From: Bacillus massilioanorexius
GTDB taxonomy: Bacteria > Bacillota > Bacilli > Bacillales > DSM-1321
Reading direction: 5' to 3'
NCBI RefSeq assembly: GCF_902374955.1
Contig: NZ_CABKRX010000118.1
Span: 62,001 to 126,000 of the forward strand
DNA length: 64,000 bases
Below the pieces are notes generated by a model that saw only the letters and a list, made by a program, of their open reading frames with translations, was not told the origin of the DNA and searched no databases. Below are positions 8,580 to 18,027 of the stretch, piece after piece (position 1 is the first letter of the stretch; the number at the start of each line of letters is the position of its first letter). The position numbers and the translations under genes were made by a program.

Positions 8580-9619
8580 GAGTAGCAGCCTTAATCAAAC
8601 GTATTGCTTTACAGCTGCTTCGTGACAAAAGAACGTTAGCGTTATTATTTTTAGCGCCACTGCTTGTTTTAACATTGATGTATTTTTTATTTAATGGAGA
8701 TACAGTTGAACCGAAGTTAGGAGTAAGTAATCTTGATACGAACATTGTTCAATTACTAGAAAAAGCAAATATTGACGTTAAAGAGTATGATAATCCCAAA
8801 AAGACTATCGTTGTTGAGAAAGATTTAGATGGCCTATTACAAGTTGAAAATGGAGAAATAAAATTAACTCTGCAAAATGATGATCCGACAACAGCGAAAG
8901 CCTTACAAATGAAAGTGAACCAAGTGTTTACAGCGTATTCTCAGATGAAGCAACAGTCTATAATTCAGCAAGAGGATGAAAATTTGCATGTTGACTATAT
9001 ATATGGGGACAAAAATACGGCATTTTTCGATATATTAAGTCCAATGTTAATTACCTTTTTTGTATTCTTATTTGTATTTTTAATTTCTGGAATTGGTTTA
9101 TTAAGAGAACGTACAATAGGAACTTTGGAAAGGTTAATGTCGACTCCTATACGTAGATCTGAAATCATTACTGGATATTTAGTTGGATATGGAATGTTTG
9201 CTGTGATTCAAACTATTATCGTTGTTTTGTTCGCAGTAAATATTTTAGATATTACGTTAGTGGGCTCTATTTGGCTCGTATTACTTCTTAATTTAATCGT
9301 AGCATTTGTTGCATTATCTCTTGGAATTCTGTTATCGACATTCGCTTCTTCAGAGTTTCAAATGATGCAATTTATTCCGTTAGTGATTGTTCCACAAATT
9401 TTTTTCTCAGGAATTTTTTCATTAGATGGCGTAGCAGATTGGTTAGTTGCGGTCGGACGAATTATGCCATTATATTATGCAGCGGACGCAATTGAAGGGG
9501 TAATGTATAAAGGATGGAATTTTAGTGATATTGCAGTAGATTTACTTGTACTACTCATTTTTGCGATCCTCTTTATTGTACTCAATGTCTTTGCCATGAA
9601 AAAATATCGTAAATTATAA
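8576..9619 (+). CDS. ABC-2 type transporter permease
   Basis: 347-aa membrane subunit. There is one N-terminal helix (about 18-38), then an external domain of about 115 residues (about 42-155), then five or six hydrophobic helices to the end. The segment IGLLRERTIGTLERLMSTPI (about 178-197) is the conserved ABC2_membrane element. It starts in a 4-base overlap with the ATPase gene. Its substrate is unknown; the TetR gene and operator nearby point to inducible export of a small toxic molecule. Confidence 0.92.
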   Translation: MRVAALIKRIALQLLRDKRTLALLFLAPLLVLTLMYFLFNGDTVEPKLGVSNLDTNIVQLLEKANIDVKEYDNPKKTIVVEKDLDGLLQVENGEIKLTLQNDDPTTAKALQMKVNQVFTAYSQMKQQSIIQQEDENLHVDYIYGDKNTAFFDILSPMLITFFVFLFVFLISGIGLLRERTIGTLERLMSTPIRRSEIITGYLVGYGMFAVIQTIIVVLFAVNILDITLVGSIWLVLLLNLIVAFVALSLGILLSTFASSEFQMMQFIPLVIVPQIFFSGIFSLDGVADWLVAVGRIMPLYYAADAIEGVMYKGWNFSDIAVDLLVLLIFAILFIVLNVFAMKKYRKL

Positions 9620-9653
9620 ACTAATTTATTAGGATCAATAAGGTGGTGCTTTT

Positions 9654-10316
9654 ATGTCATCTGAAAATATTTTAGATCGTATTATATCTCAAACAAAATT
9701 AAGTAAAAAAACAACAGATAAGCAGCAAAGAATTGTTGAAAATGCAATTAAAATGTTTGCTGAAAAAGGGTATGCAAATACTTCAACGAGTGAAATAGCA
9801 AAAGCTTCTGGTGTGGCTGAAGCAACTATTTTTAGACATTATGGAACGAAGGATAATCTATTACTTTCGGTTATATTACCATTTTTAAAAGATTTATTTC
9901 CGTCGTTAGCGGAAGAATTTGTTCGTGAAATTCCTCTTGAAAAATACACTAGTTTTGAAGGTTTTTTGAAAGGGTTAGTAAATAATCGATTTCATTTTAT
10001 AAAAGAGAATAAGGAGGTTTTCAAAATTGTTGTAAAGGAAATCTTGTATCGTGAAGACTTTCGAAAAGAATTATTTCAATTAGGTTATAAAAGTGAAGTT
10101 TTTAATCATATTGTGAAAGCAATTGAACATTTTAAAGAGCGGGGTCAACTTGTTGATTTACCAGTGGAAACAATTATTAGACTTATGCTAACGTTTTTAG
10201 GAGGTTACTTTTCTTCTCGTTTTATACTATTTCCTGAAAATTATATTGTAGATGAAGAATTAGAGATAGAGAGGATCATTCACTTTATGATGAACGGATT
10301 ACGACCAAACGTATAA
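9654..10316 (+). CDS. TetR/AcrR family repressor
   Basis: 220-aa regulator with ribosome site AAGGTGGTG before the ATG. The DNA-binding domain (about 25-72) reads IVENAIKMFAEKGYANTSTS then VAEATIFRHYGTKDNLL, a textbook TetR helix-turn-helix. The C-terminal ~140 residues form the variable ligand-binding domain. It is the last gene of the exporter operon and most likely represses it at the AAGTGAGTGATTACTTACTT palindrome before the first gene. The inducer is unknown. Confidence 0.93.
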   Translation: MSSENILDRIISQTKLSKKTTDKQQRIVENAIKMFAEKGYANTSTSEIAKASGVAEATIFRHYGTKDNLLLSVILPFLKDLFPSLAEEFVREIPLEKYTSFEGFLKGLVNNRFHFIKENKEVFKIVVKEILYREDFRKELFQLGYKSEVFNHIVKAIEHFKERGQLVDLPVETIIRLMLTFLGGYFSSRFILFPENYIVDEELEIERIIHFMMNGLRPNV

Positions 10317-10337
10317 TAAATATAGAACAGCTAATAA

Positions 10338-10360
10338 GACCCTTTCTACATGAAAGGGTT
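10338..10360 (+). terminator. Weak hairpin after tetR
   Basis: ACCCTTTC (10339-10346) pairs with GAAAGGGT (10352-10359) around TACAT. There is no real T tract, so termination is uncertain. Confidence 0.45.
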
Positions 10361-10636
10361 CTAATGTGTATGTAAAAGTGTTTTTAATTTAAATACTAAT
10401 TGCTGAACTTGGATTTAAACCAACTAGCAAATTTTGTTAATCAATCGATTTATTTGAAAAAGCCGTACAGTCTTTTATAGGCTCAATGAACGAGAAAATT
10501 GCTGATAACGTTTAACTCTTTTTGAGTTATGTATGAATTGAAATAGTTTGTTTATTTGTAAAAAAATTTTTATATTTATTTTTTTGAAATAATATAAAAT
10601 TATAATAATAACTAATAAATCCCATTGATTATTTCA

Positions 10637-10835
10637 TTAATTAAGGCTGTTTTCTAAAAGATTGTTGTTTTTAAATAAGTTTCGTTGAATAAATATAGTA
10701 TAAAAAGTCGAATGGAGCGTAAGATACTCACCGCCTGCTCTGCGGAAAGCGAGCATCCTGGAGCGGAACTCAATTTAGCCTATATTCAAATACTTGTTCA
10801 TAGTTAACAAAGTATGTGAAAACAGCCTTAATTAA
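10637..10835 (+). repeat. Dispersed intergenic repeat family 1, intact copy
   Basis: 199-bp element bounded by a perfect 18-bp inverted repeat, TTAATTAAGGCTGTTTTC (10637-10654) and its complement (10818-10835). The core contains GGAAAGCGAGCATCCT (10744-10759), which recurs in the other copies. It carries no open frame and fills much of the 636-bp gap between tetR and the activase gene; the remainder of that gap is AT-rich without recognisable features. The inverted ends resemble those of a miniature non-autonomous element. Confidence 0.85.
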
Positions 10836-10952
10836 AGAGAAAGACTAGATGTTATTCTTGTAAAGTATGCTTTTAAGTAACTTGCTTTTTTCTCTGAATG
10901 AATAATTTGATTCAAAATATCAGGGATAGTGAATTCGAGAGAGGGACATTAC

Positions 10953-13900
10953 ATGTTATTACATATAGGATTGGATGTTGGGTCTACTACTTCAAAGATT
11001 ATTGTATTGAATGAAGATGGAGATATTGTTTATCAACAGTATTTAAGACATTTTTCTGATGTAAAAAATACAACGAATCAAATGTTAAAGGAATTAGTAT
11101 CGTTATATCCTAATGCTGAAGTGACAATGAGTATTTCAGGTTCAGCGGGTATTTCAATGGCTAAACAAGTTCGCATTCCATTTATCCAAGAAGTCATTGC
11201 TTGTACAGAGGCAGTTGAAAAAAATATACCACAAACAGATGTGGTTATTGAGCTTGGTGGAGAAGATGCTAAAATCATCTATTTCTCAAATGGAATTGAA
11301 CAACGAATGAATGCAGCATGTGCTGGAGGTACTGGCGCTTTTATTGATCAAATTGCAGCCCTTATTCAGACGGATGCTAAAGGATTAAATGAGCTTGCTA
11401 TGTCCTATCAAAAAATCTATCCAATTGCATCTCGCTGTGGTGTTTTTGCGAAAACGGATGTACAGCCACTTTTGAACGAAGGAGCTAGAAAAGAGGATAT
11501 TGCAGCCTCTGTTTTTCAAAGCGTTGTCACTCAAACGGTTAGTGGGCTAGCATGTGGTCGCCCTATTAAAGGAAAAGTAGCTTTTTTAGGAGGACCTTTA
11601 ACCTATTTATCAGAGTTGCGCCTGCGTTTTATTGAAACATTAAAGTTATCGAATAACGAAGTGATTTTTCCATCAAATAGCCAATATTATGTCGCGATAG
11701 GAACGGCAATGTGTAGTAAGAAAAATGAAGTGCTAAACCTAGCTGAATTATGTAAACGATTTGAAGGATTCTCGCTAACGATATCTAATACGGAAATTAC
11801 GAAATTACCATGTTTATTTCGTGATGAGCAAGAATTGAAGGAATTTCGCGCTCGCCACGATCAAGCAACTGTAAAAACAGAGGACTTGAATTTATACAAA
11901 GGAGCTAGTTACTTAGGGATTGATGCAGGATCAACGACTACAAAAATTGTTTTAATGGGAGAAAATCAGGAGTTATTATATACATTTTATGAAAGTAATA
12001 AGGGCAATCCATTACAATCAGTTCTAGAAGGATTAGAGCAATTATATAAAGTTTTACCAGAAGAAGTATTCATCGCTAAATCTGCTGTTACTGGCTATGG
12101 TGAAGGTTTAGTGAAGGCAGCACTAAATATTGATATTGGAGAGATTGAAACCGTTGCTCACTATAAAGCAGCATCAACTTTTGCACCTAATGTTGATTTC
12201 ATTCTTGATATTGGCGGCCAAGATATGAAATGTATCAAGATTAGAAATGGAGCGATCGATCAATTATTATTGAATGAAGCTTGTTCTGCAGGATGTGGAT
12301 CTTTTCTAGAGAGCTTTGCTAAATCGCTTCATTTGTCAATTGATGAATTTGCAAAGCAAGCACTCCTTGCTGATCAGCCCGTCGATTTAGGTTCAAGATG
12401 TACAGTATTTATGAATTCTAAGGTTAAACAGGTACAGAAAGAAGGTGTTACTCTTCCTAATCTTTCTGCTGGACTTTCTTACTCCGTTATTAAAAATGCT
12501 ATTCAAAAAGTAATGAAGCTTCGTAATGTGGAAGAGCTTGGTGAAGATATCATTGTTCAAGGTGGTACGTTCTATAATGAAGCTGTTCTTCGTGCCTTTG
12601 AATTGTTAATTGGAAAAGAAGTCATTCGTCCAAATATTGCGGGTATTATGGGCGCCTACGGCTGCGCATTAATTGCGCAAGAACAAAAAGATGAAATACC
12701 AAGTACTATTATCTCTCAAGATGAAATTCATACATTTTCTTGTGAAATATCTCACAGTCGTTGTGGGTTGTGTGGAAATAATTGCTCATTAACGATTAAT
12801 CGTTTTAAAGATAAACGCTTTTTCATAACTGGAAATCGCTGTGAACGTGGAGGGAGAAAACAAAAGAAAAATAAAGAAATACCTAATTTATATTCTTATA
12901 AATATGAAAGAATATTTGGCTATGATTCACTTGAAAATGAACAGGCTACAAGAGGAAAAGTTGGTATACCGCGTGTACTAAATATGTATGAAAACTATCC
13001 TTTTTGGCATACGTTTTTTACAGAATTAGGATTCGAGGTAGTGTTATCACCTCGTTCTAGTAAAAAATTGTATGAACAAGGAATGGATTCTATACCATCA
13101 GAATCTGTTTGTTATCCAGCCAAACTAACTCATGGACATATTGAGCGTTTGATTGATATGGAAGTGGACTTTATTTTTTATCCATCAGTTGTTTTCGAAA
13201 AGAAAGAAGCGGAAGAAGCGAATAATCATTTTAATTGTCCAGTAGTGACTTCTTATCCGGAAGTCATCCGAGTAAACTTGGATCGATTAAAAGAAAAAGG
13301 AATTTCATTTATTCAGCCATTTTTAACTTTAGATAATGAAAAGGCATTGAAAAAGGAATTGGCTAAGCAATTTAATACCATTTCTAAAAAGGAAATTTAT
13401 CTTGCGGTTGAACGAGCTTTACAAGAATCTAAGAACGTGAAGAAAGACATTCAAAAAAAAGGTGAGGAAACTCTGCAATACTTAAAAGAAACAGGCAAAA
13501 AAGGTATTGTACTTGCTGGTAGACCGTACCATATTGATCCTGAGATTAACCATGGGATACCGGAATTAATAACGAATTATGATATGGCAGTGCTCACAGA
13601 GGATTCTATTGCTCATTTAGCATCAGCTGAGAAAGATTTGCATGTTGTCAATCAATGGACATATCATTCTCGGCTATATCGTGCAGCACGAGTAGTAGCA
13701 TTACAAGATGAATTAGAGCTCGTTCAATTAACCTCTTTTGGATGTGGATTGGATGCAATTACATCTGATCTGGTTCAAGAAATTTTAGAAAAACATCAAA
13801 AAATGTACACGCTTATTAAAATAGATGAAATCCAAAATTTAGGATCGGCTCGAATTCGTATACGGTCTTTGCAAGCTGCCATGAAAGAACGCACTGCTCA

Positions 13901-15236
13901 AAATAGAAAGACAATTATTCCAAGTAAAAGTAAGAAAATAGTTTCATTTTCTCAAGAAATGAAACAAGAATATACAATTCTAATACCACAAATGTCACCT
14001 ATTCATTTTGAATTGTATGAATCTGTCTTAAAAAGTGAAGGATATCGTGCTGATTTATTACCGACTGTAACAGAAGAAGCTGTTGATACAGGTTTAAGAT
14101 ATGTAAATAATGATGCATGTTATCCAGCAATATTAACCACAGGTCAGCTAGTACATGCTTTGAAAAGTGGAAAATATGATGTGAATCGAACAGCCGTCAT
14201 CATGTCTCAAACAGGTGGAGCATGTAGAGCAACAAATTATATTACCCTTTTAAGAAAAGCATTGAAGGATTCTGGTATGGAACAGGTACCTGTTATTTCT
14301 CTTAATGCACTTGGAATTGAAAAGCATCCTGGATTTGAGTTAAGTTATTCAATGATTAAGAAGTTGATTGCTGCCACTTGTTATGGAGATGCCTTAATGA
14401 GAATTACAAATCGCATACGCCCATATGAAAAAGTTCCTGGAAGTACAAATATCTTTTTCAATTATTGGCTGAGTATTTGTAAAGATTCAGTAGCTCATTT
14501 TAACTTTAGAGAATATAAAAAGAATCTAGAGAAAATGGTTGAACAATTTGATTTACTTCCAGTAATTCCGAAAAGAAAACCAAAAGTTGGGGTAGTTGGA
14601 GAAATATTAGTTAAATTTCATCCCAATGCGAATAATCAAATTGTGGAGTTGATTGAACAAGAAGGTGGAGAAGCTGTACTACCTGATATTCTTGATTTCT
14701 TTCTTTATTGTTCATACGACGGCATTTATAAAGGAAAACATTTAGGAAAAAGTAAGCTTTCTGTTCCTGTAAGGCATAGTATTATTCGCTACTTAGAATA
14801 TTTCCGAAAGCCTTTAAAAGATGCATTACGAAAAAGTGAAAGATTTTCTGAACCACTGACTATATATCAATTAGCTGATAAGGCTGGAAAGCTTTTATCA
14901 ATAGCAAATCAAGCAGGAGAAGGATGGTTTTTAACAGCAGAGATGATGGAATTAATTGAAGACGGTGTAGATAATATTGCGTGTGTTCAACCATTTGCCT
15001 GTCTACCTAATCATGTGACAGGGCGTGGTATGATGAAAGGATTAAAAGAGATGTATCCACATGCAAATATTACAGCGATAGATTATGATGCGAGTGAGAC
15101 TGCCATTAATCAAGTAAATCGTTTAAAGTTAATGCTTGCCACGGCATTTAAAAATATAGAAAATAACCGATATGCGTCTAACTCTGTAACAGTCGAACAA
15201 GATATAAAAGTTGTAGAAAGTATAAATTGGACATAG
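10953..15236 (+). CDS. 2-hydroxyacyl-CoA dehydratase activase, multidomain fusion
   Basis: 1427-aa protein. The ATG at 10953 follows GAGAGGGA. It holds two ASKHA ATPase modules of the BcrAD/BadFG/HgdC type. Module 1 (about 4-255) has GLDVGSTTSK, GGEDAK, NAACAGGTGAF and SRCGVF. Module 2 (about 320-580) has GIDAGSTTTK, GGQDMK, NEACSAGCGSF and SRCTVF. The Cys in these last two motifs of each module match the ligands of the bridging [4Fe-4S] cluster. Next comes a Cys-rich patch CGLCGNNC..NRCERGG (about 605-635), then a long DUF2229/HgdB-like region with SVCYP and NNDACYPA (about 700-1427). Family members transfer an electron, driven by ATP, to radical dehydratases or reductases. No separate dehydratase subunits lie beside it. 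An oxygen-sensitive enzyme like this implies anaerobic or microaerobic life. Confidence 0.9.
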   Translation: MLLHIGLDVGSTTSKIIVLNEDGDIVYQQYLRHFSDVKNTTNQMLKELVSLYPNAEVTMSISGSAGISMAKQVRIPFIQEVIACTEAVEKNIPQTDVVIELGGEDAKIIYFSNGIEQRMNAACAGGTGAFIDQIAALIQTDAKGLNELAMSYQKIYPIASRCGVFAKTDVQPLLNEGARKEDIAASVFQSVVTQTVSGLACGRPIKGKVAFLGGPLTYLSELRLRFIETLKLSNNEVIFPSNSQYYVAIGTAMCSKKNEVLNLAELCKRFEGFSLTISNTEITKLPCLFRDEQELKEFRARHDQATVKTEDLNLYKGASYLGIDAGSTTTKIVLMGENQELLYTFYESNKGNPLQSVLEGLEQLYKVLPEEVFIAKSAVTGYGEGLVKAALNIDIGEIETVAHYKAASTFAPNVDFILDIGGQDMKCIKIRNGAIDQLLLNEACSAGCGSFLESFAKSLHLSIDEFAKQALLADQPVDLGSRCTVFMNSKVKQVQKEGVTLPNLSAGLSYSVIKNAIQKVMKLRNVEELGEDIIVQGGTFYNEAVLRAFELLIGKEVIRPNIAGIMGAYGCALIAQEQKDEIPSTIISQDEIHTFSCEISHSRCGLCGNNCSLTINRFKDKRFFITGNRCERGGRKQKKNKEIPNLYSYKYERIFGYDSLENEQATRGKVGIPRVLNMYENYPFWHTFFTELGFEVVLSPRSSKKLYEQGMDSIPSESVCYPAKLTHGHIERLIDMEVDFIFYPSVVFEKKEAEEANNHFNCPVVTSYPEVIRVNLDRLKEKGISFIQPFLTLDNEKALKKELAKQFNTISKKEIYLAVERALQESKNVKKDIQKKGEETLQYLKETGKKGIVLAGRPYHIDPEINHGIPELITNYDMAVLTEDSIAHLASAEKDLHVVNQWTYHSRLYRAARVVALQDELELVQLTSFGCGLDAITSDLVQEILEKHQKMYTLIKIDEIQNLGSARIRIRSLQAAMKERTAQNRKTIIPSKSKKIVSFSQEMKQEYTILIPQMSPIHFELYESVLKSEGYRADLLPTVTEEAVDTGLRYVNNDACYPAILTTGQLVHALKSGKYDVNRTAVIMSQTGGACRATNYITLLRKALKDSGMEQVPVISLNALGIEKHPGFELSYSMIKKLIAATCYGDALMRITNRIRPYEKVPGSTNIFFNYWLSICKDSVAHFNFREYKKNLEKMVEQFDLLPVIPKRKPKVGVVGEILVKFHPNANNQIVELIEQEGGEAVLPDILDFFLYCSYDGIYKGKHLGKSKLSVPVRHSIIRYLEYFRKPLKDALRKSERFSEPLTIYQLADKAGKLLSIANQAGEGWFLTAEMMELIEDGVDNIACVQPFACLPNHVTGRGMMKGLKEMYPHANITAIDYDASETAINQVNRLKLMLATAFKNIENNRYASNSVTVEQDIKVVESINWT

Positions 15237-15250
15237 TTTAAATAAGCACG

Positions 15251-15307
15251 AAAGAGGATCATTTAATAGTCGTAACAGAAACGGCTATAGAAATGATTCT
15301 CTTTTTT
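15251..15307 (+). terminator. Terminator after the activase gene
   Basis: An outer stem AAGAGGATCATTT pairs with AAATGATTCTCTT, with an inner ATAGTCGT/ACGGCTAT stem, followed by TTTTTT. Confidence 0.8.
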
Positions 15308-15309
15308 CT

Positions 15310-15511
15310 TAAGGACTATTTTCTATAAGATTGTGGGTTTAAAAAAGTGCCTGGTACGAGATTCCTGTGAGAGTTGCAGGACAGGTGAAGACCCACAGAT
15401 ATTATTAGGGATATGGTTGAAGCTCACCGCTGCCTCTCGGAAGGCGAGCACCTTAGACTAAAAGACAATACTTGTTCCTTAGCAACAAAGTATGCGAAAA
15501 GAGCATGCTTA
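15310..15511 (+). repeat. Dispersed repeat family 1, diverged copy
   Basis: The copy begins AAGGACTATTTTCTATAAGATTG and ends TATGCGAAAAGAGCATGCTT, with the core in between (GACAGGTGAAGACCC, GCTCACCGCTGCC, GGAAGGCGAGCACCTT). The terminal inverted repeat is mutated. The layout and order match the intact copy at 10637. Confidence 0.7.
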
Positions 15512-15589
15512 ACAAATTAGATGATATCAATAGATTGAAAAGTTAGAAAATTTGTTGTGTATAAACTTAATATGCGATATATTGGTTTT

Positions 15590-16246
15590 ATGGAAAATAA
15601 TACTATTAAACCTATAAAACGTTTGTCATTAAGAGATGAAGTATATCAAGTATTAAAAAAATCAATTGTAACGATGGAGATGCAACCAGAGGAACGCTTA
15701 CATGATAAAGAATTAGCAGAGAGGTTTGGGATTAGCCGTACACCTGTTAGAGAAGCTTTAAAGAGATTGGAGGATGAAGGATTAGTTGAATCGATACCAG
15801 GTTCTGTAACACGTGTTGCTCCACTATGTATTGAAAGTGCTAAACATGCATTTACCGTTGTAGCAGCTCTACACTCATTGGCGGCTCGACTTGCAGCGGA
15901 TAGCTTAAGTGAGGAGGATATAACGAAATTAGAGGAGAGTAATAGGGATTTTCAGCTAGCTATTGCCAATAATGATGTCATGGAAGCTATAGAGGCAGAT
16001 AATGCTTTTCATCACGTGTTTTTAGACGTAGCAGGAAACCCTGAAATTGTATACGCGTTAGAAAGAAGTGTATCAAAAATTTTACGTTTAGAAATTTCAC
16101 AATTTACAACAGAGAAAGCTCAAAAATCTATTGAGCAGCATAAACAAATTATTTCCGCATGTAAAAATAAAAACATTGAAACAATTACTCACCTTGTTGA
16201 AGAAAACTGGCTTAGCTTAGGTGAATTGTTAACTTTAACAGAGTGA
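15590..16246 (+). CDS. GntR family regulator, FadR/FCD type
   Basis: 218-aa transcription factor when started at the ATG at 15590; ATG 15572 and GTG 15557 are in frame, and none has a clear ribosome site, so the start is uncertain. The winged-helix domain (about 8-75) contains LRDEVYQVLKKSIV and ISRTPVREALKRLEDEGLV. The remaining ~140 residues form an all-helical FCD ligand domain with the metal-site pattern DNAFHHVF, EQHKQII. FCD regulators typically sense carboxylates or acyl-CoAs. It is translationally close to the transporter gene that follows (ribosome site within its stop codon), so it may control that gene and perhaps the activase upstream. Confidence 0.88.
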   Translation: MENNTIKPIKRLSLRDEVYQVLKKSIVTMEMQPEERLHDKELAERFGISRTPVREALKRLEDEGLVESIPGSVTRVAPLCIESAKHAFTVVAALHSLAARLAADSLSEEDITKLEESNRDFQLAIANNDVMEAIEADNAFHHVFLDVAGNPEIVYALERSVSKILRLEISQFTTEKAQKSIEQHKQIISACKNKNIETITHLVEENWLSLGELLTLTE

Positions 16247-16256
16247 GGTGTAACTT

Positions 16257-17228
16257 TTGAAACCAATCATATTAGGAATTTGCTCAGCAGTCTTCTTTGC
16301 AGTTACTTTTGTATTAAATCAATCTATGGAGCTTTCAGGTGGTAGTTGGATTTGGAGTGCTTCACTAAGATATTTTTTTATGGTTCCTTTTTTGCTATGC
16401 ATTGTGGCAGCAAGAAAGAACTTAAATGGCTTATTTAAAGCAATGAAGGAACAACCAGCTTCTTGGTTACTTTGGAGTGTGGTGGGGTTTGGACTATTCT
16501 ATGCACCTCTATGCTTTTCATCCGCATATGCTCCTGGCTGGTTAATTGCAGGCACTTGGCAAATTACAATTATCTCTGGCACACTACTAGCACCTCTATT
16601 TTATGAGACGATTACTACAAAAAATGGTTCTATAGAAGTGAGAGGGAAAATTCCATATAGAGGTTTGTTCATGTCCTTGATCATATTACTAGGGATTATT
16701 ATTATGCAAATCGAACATATGAAGGAAATTTCATTATGGAATCTATTGTTAGGGATATTACCAGTATTAATCGCCTCCTTTGCTTATCCACTTGGTAATC
16801 GAAAAATGATGGATGTAACAAAAGGACGTTTGGATGTTTACCAGCGCGTTTTAGGAATGACTCTGGCCAGCTTGCCATTTTGGATTGTGCTTTCGATTTA
16901 TGGTGTCTTTACGGCTGGCCTCCCTTCAAAGGAACAAAGCTTTCAAGCTTTACTCGTTGCGATCTTTTCAGGGGTAATTGCCACAGTTCTCTTTTTTAAA
17001 GCAACAGATTTAGTTAGAGGAGATATGTCGAAGCTAGCTGCAGTGGAAGCAACGCAATCTATGGAAGTCATATTTACTTTAGCTGGAGAACTTTTATTTT
17101 TATCAATTGCAGTACCTTCTTTATTATCTTGGAATGGAATTTTTATTGTAGTTATAGGAATGATTTTACATAGTTATGTTACAAATAAGAAAGTTAATCA
17201 AACTTTTAATGAAATTCAAAGGGTATAA
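16257..17228 (+). CDS. EamA/EmrE-type multidrug or metabolite transporter
   Basis: 323-aa polytopic protein with about 10 hydrophobic helices, of the DMT superfamily (multidrug resistance efflux transporter family). The TTG start at 16257 is supported by GAGGTG 6 bases upstream, embedded in the end of the GntR gene. The first helix is followed by the paired half-repeats typical of 10-TM DMT carriers, each ending near GVIATVLFFKATDLVRGD in the second half (about 240-260). The substrate is unknown. Coupling with an FCD-type regulator suggests export or uptake of the ligand sensed by that regulator. Confidence 0.82.
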   Translation: MKPIILGICSAVFFAVTFVLNQSMELSGGSWIWSASLRYFFMVPFLLCIVAARKNLNGLFKAMKEQPASWLLWSVVGFGLFYAPLCFSSAYAPGWLIAGTWQITIISGTLLAPLFYETITTKNGSIEVRGKIPYRGLFMSLIILLGIIIMQIEHMKEISLWNLLLGILPVLIASFAYPLGNRKMMDVTKGRLDVYQRVLGMTLASLPFWIVLSIYGVFTAGLPSKEQSFQALLVAIFSGVIATVLFFKATDLVRGDMSKLAAVEATQSMEVIFTLAGELLFLSIAVPSLLSWNGIFIVVIGMILHSYVTNKKVNQTFNEIQRV

Positions 17229-17314
17229 GGAATAAATAGAAAAAAATTTCATGCATGAATCCTTTGTTTACTGGTTATAGTAATAGTAAATTTTGTAAAA
17301 GGAGGGGATGTTTG

Positions 17315-17443
17315 ATGAGTGACACGCATGAGTTTGTAGAAAAACTGCGTGAGAATAAAGAGAAAGCTAAAAAAAATCATCAGCACTTCGGAAAAGGCCA
17401 TCCTGATAAAAAACTACCGAATGTAAAACATACCAAAAGATAG
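17315..17443 (+). CDS. DUF4023-like small basic protein
   Basis: 42-aa peptide starting at the ATG at 17315 behind AAAAGGAGGGG. It is rich in Lys, His and Asn, and carries HEFVEKLRENKEKAKKN, then GKGHPDKKLPN close to the C terminus. This resembles the short DUF4023 proteins of bacilli (HEFV..L....K.K.N..HGKGxPxKKLPN). No function is known for the family. It has no membrane segment. A promoter for the next gene lies within 30 bases of its stop, so it is probably transcribed alone or read through from 16257. Confidence 0.72.
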   Translation: MSDTHEFVEKLRENKEKAKKNHQHFGKGHPDKKLPNVKHTKR

Positions 17444-17469
17444 AAGAATATCAATAAACTTCCAACGAT

Positions 17470-17498
17470 TTGCCAAGTATACTAATGTATGCTATGCT
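17470..17498 (+). promoter_or_regulatory. Promoter of the cold-shock gene
   Basis: TTGCCA (17470-17475), 17 bases and TATGCT (17493-17498) give a sigma-A-like promoter. It leaves a leader of about 110 bases before csp, the long 5' UTR typical of cold-shock genes. Confidence 0.55.
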
Positions 17499-17614
17499 AA
17501 CAGTGGATTATTTTTGTTCGTCACGATTGATAAAAAGTACTACTTTTTCATTTATGAAGTTTTGAGCAAGAATAGTAACACATTGTGTGGAGAACACACT
17601 AGGAGGAAACAAAC

Positions 17615-17815
17615 ATGGAACAAGGTAAAGTAAAATGGTTTAACGCAGACAAAGGTTTTGGATTCATCGAGCGTGAAGGCGGAGAAGACGTATTCGTACA
17701 TTTCTCAGCTATTCAAGGCGACGGTTTCAAAACTTTAGAAGAAGGTCAAAGTGTAACTTTCGAAGTTGAACAAGGTCAACGCGGACCACAAGCTTCTAAC
17801 GTAGTTAAAGCTTAA
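17615..17815 (+). CDS. cspC: Cold-shock protein, CspC-like
   Basis: 66-aa single OB-fold RNA/DNA-binding protein. The RNP1 motif KGFGFIE and RNP2 motif VFVHF are intact. The sequence [20 protein letters not shown] and the C terminus QASNVVKA are nearest to the CspC group of Bacillus. It follows AGGAGG and has a long leader. Codon choice is noticeably more biased than in neighbouring genes, as expected for a very abundant protein. It binds single-stranded mRNA and keeps it unfolded during cold and stationary phase. Confidence 0.96.
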   Translation: MEQGKVKWFNADKGFGFIEREGGEDVFVHFSAIQGDGFKTLEEGQSVTFEVEQGQRGPQASNVVKA

Positions 17816-17838
17816 TGGTTGTAACCATACATTATGAG

Positions 17839-17868
17839 CAGACTCTTTTATGAGAGTCTGTTTTTTTT
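17839..17868 (+). terminator. Terminator of csp
   Basis: CAGACTCT (17839-17846) pairs with AGAGTCTG (17853-17860), followed by eight T. Confidence 0.9.
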
Positions 17869-18003
17869 GTATGGACCTATCTTGATAGGAAAAAGCGCTC
17901 TTTAGCCGTTGTTATTACATATTAACAAAACATAAATGGGAGGAAAACAAACGGATTAGAGCAATTATCTTCAAAAAGAAACACAGACAAAAAAATAAAC
18001 AAA

Positions 18004-18027
18004 TCCCTATTCCAGTTGGAATAGGGA
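18004..18027. terminator. Hairpin in the csp-TSUP gap
   Basis: TCCCTATTCC and GGAATAGGGA (18004-18027) make a perfect 10-bp stem with a 4-base loop. There is no T tract on the plus strand; on the minus strand TTTGTTTATTTTTTT follows, so it may stop minus-strand transcription. The rest of the gap 17869-18345 shows no gene. Confidence 0.45.

Noticed and set aside
18004..18027. Possible riboswitch or small RNA in the csp-TSUP gap
   Set aside because: Only a simple hairpin without promoter or conserved motif is visible, so no RNA gene was called.
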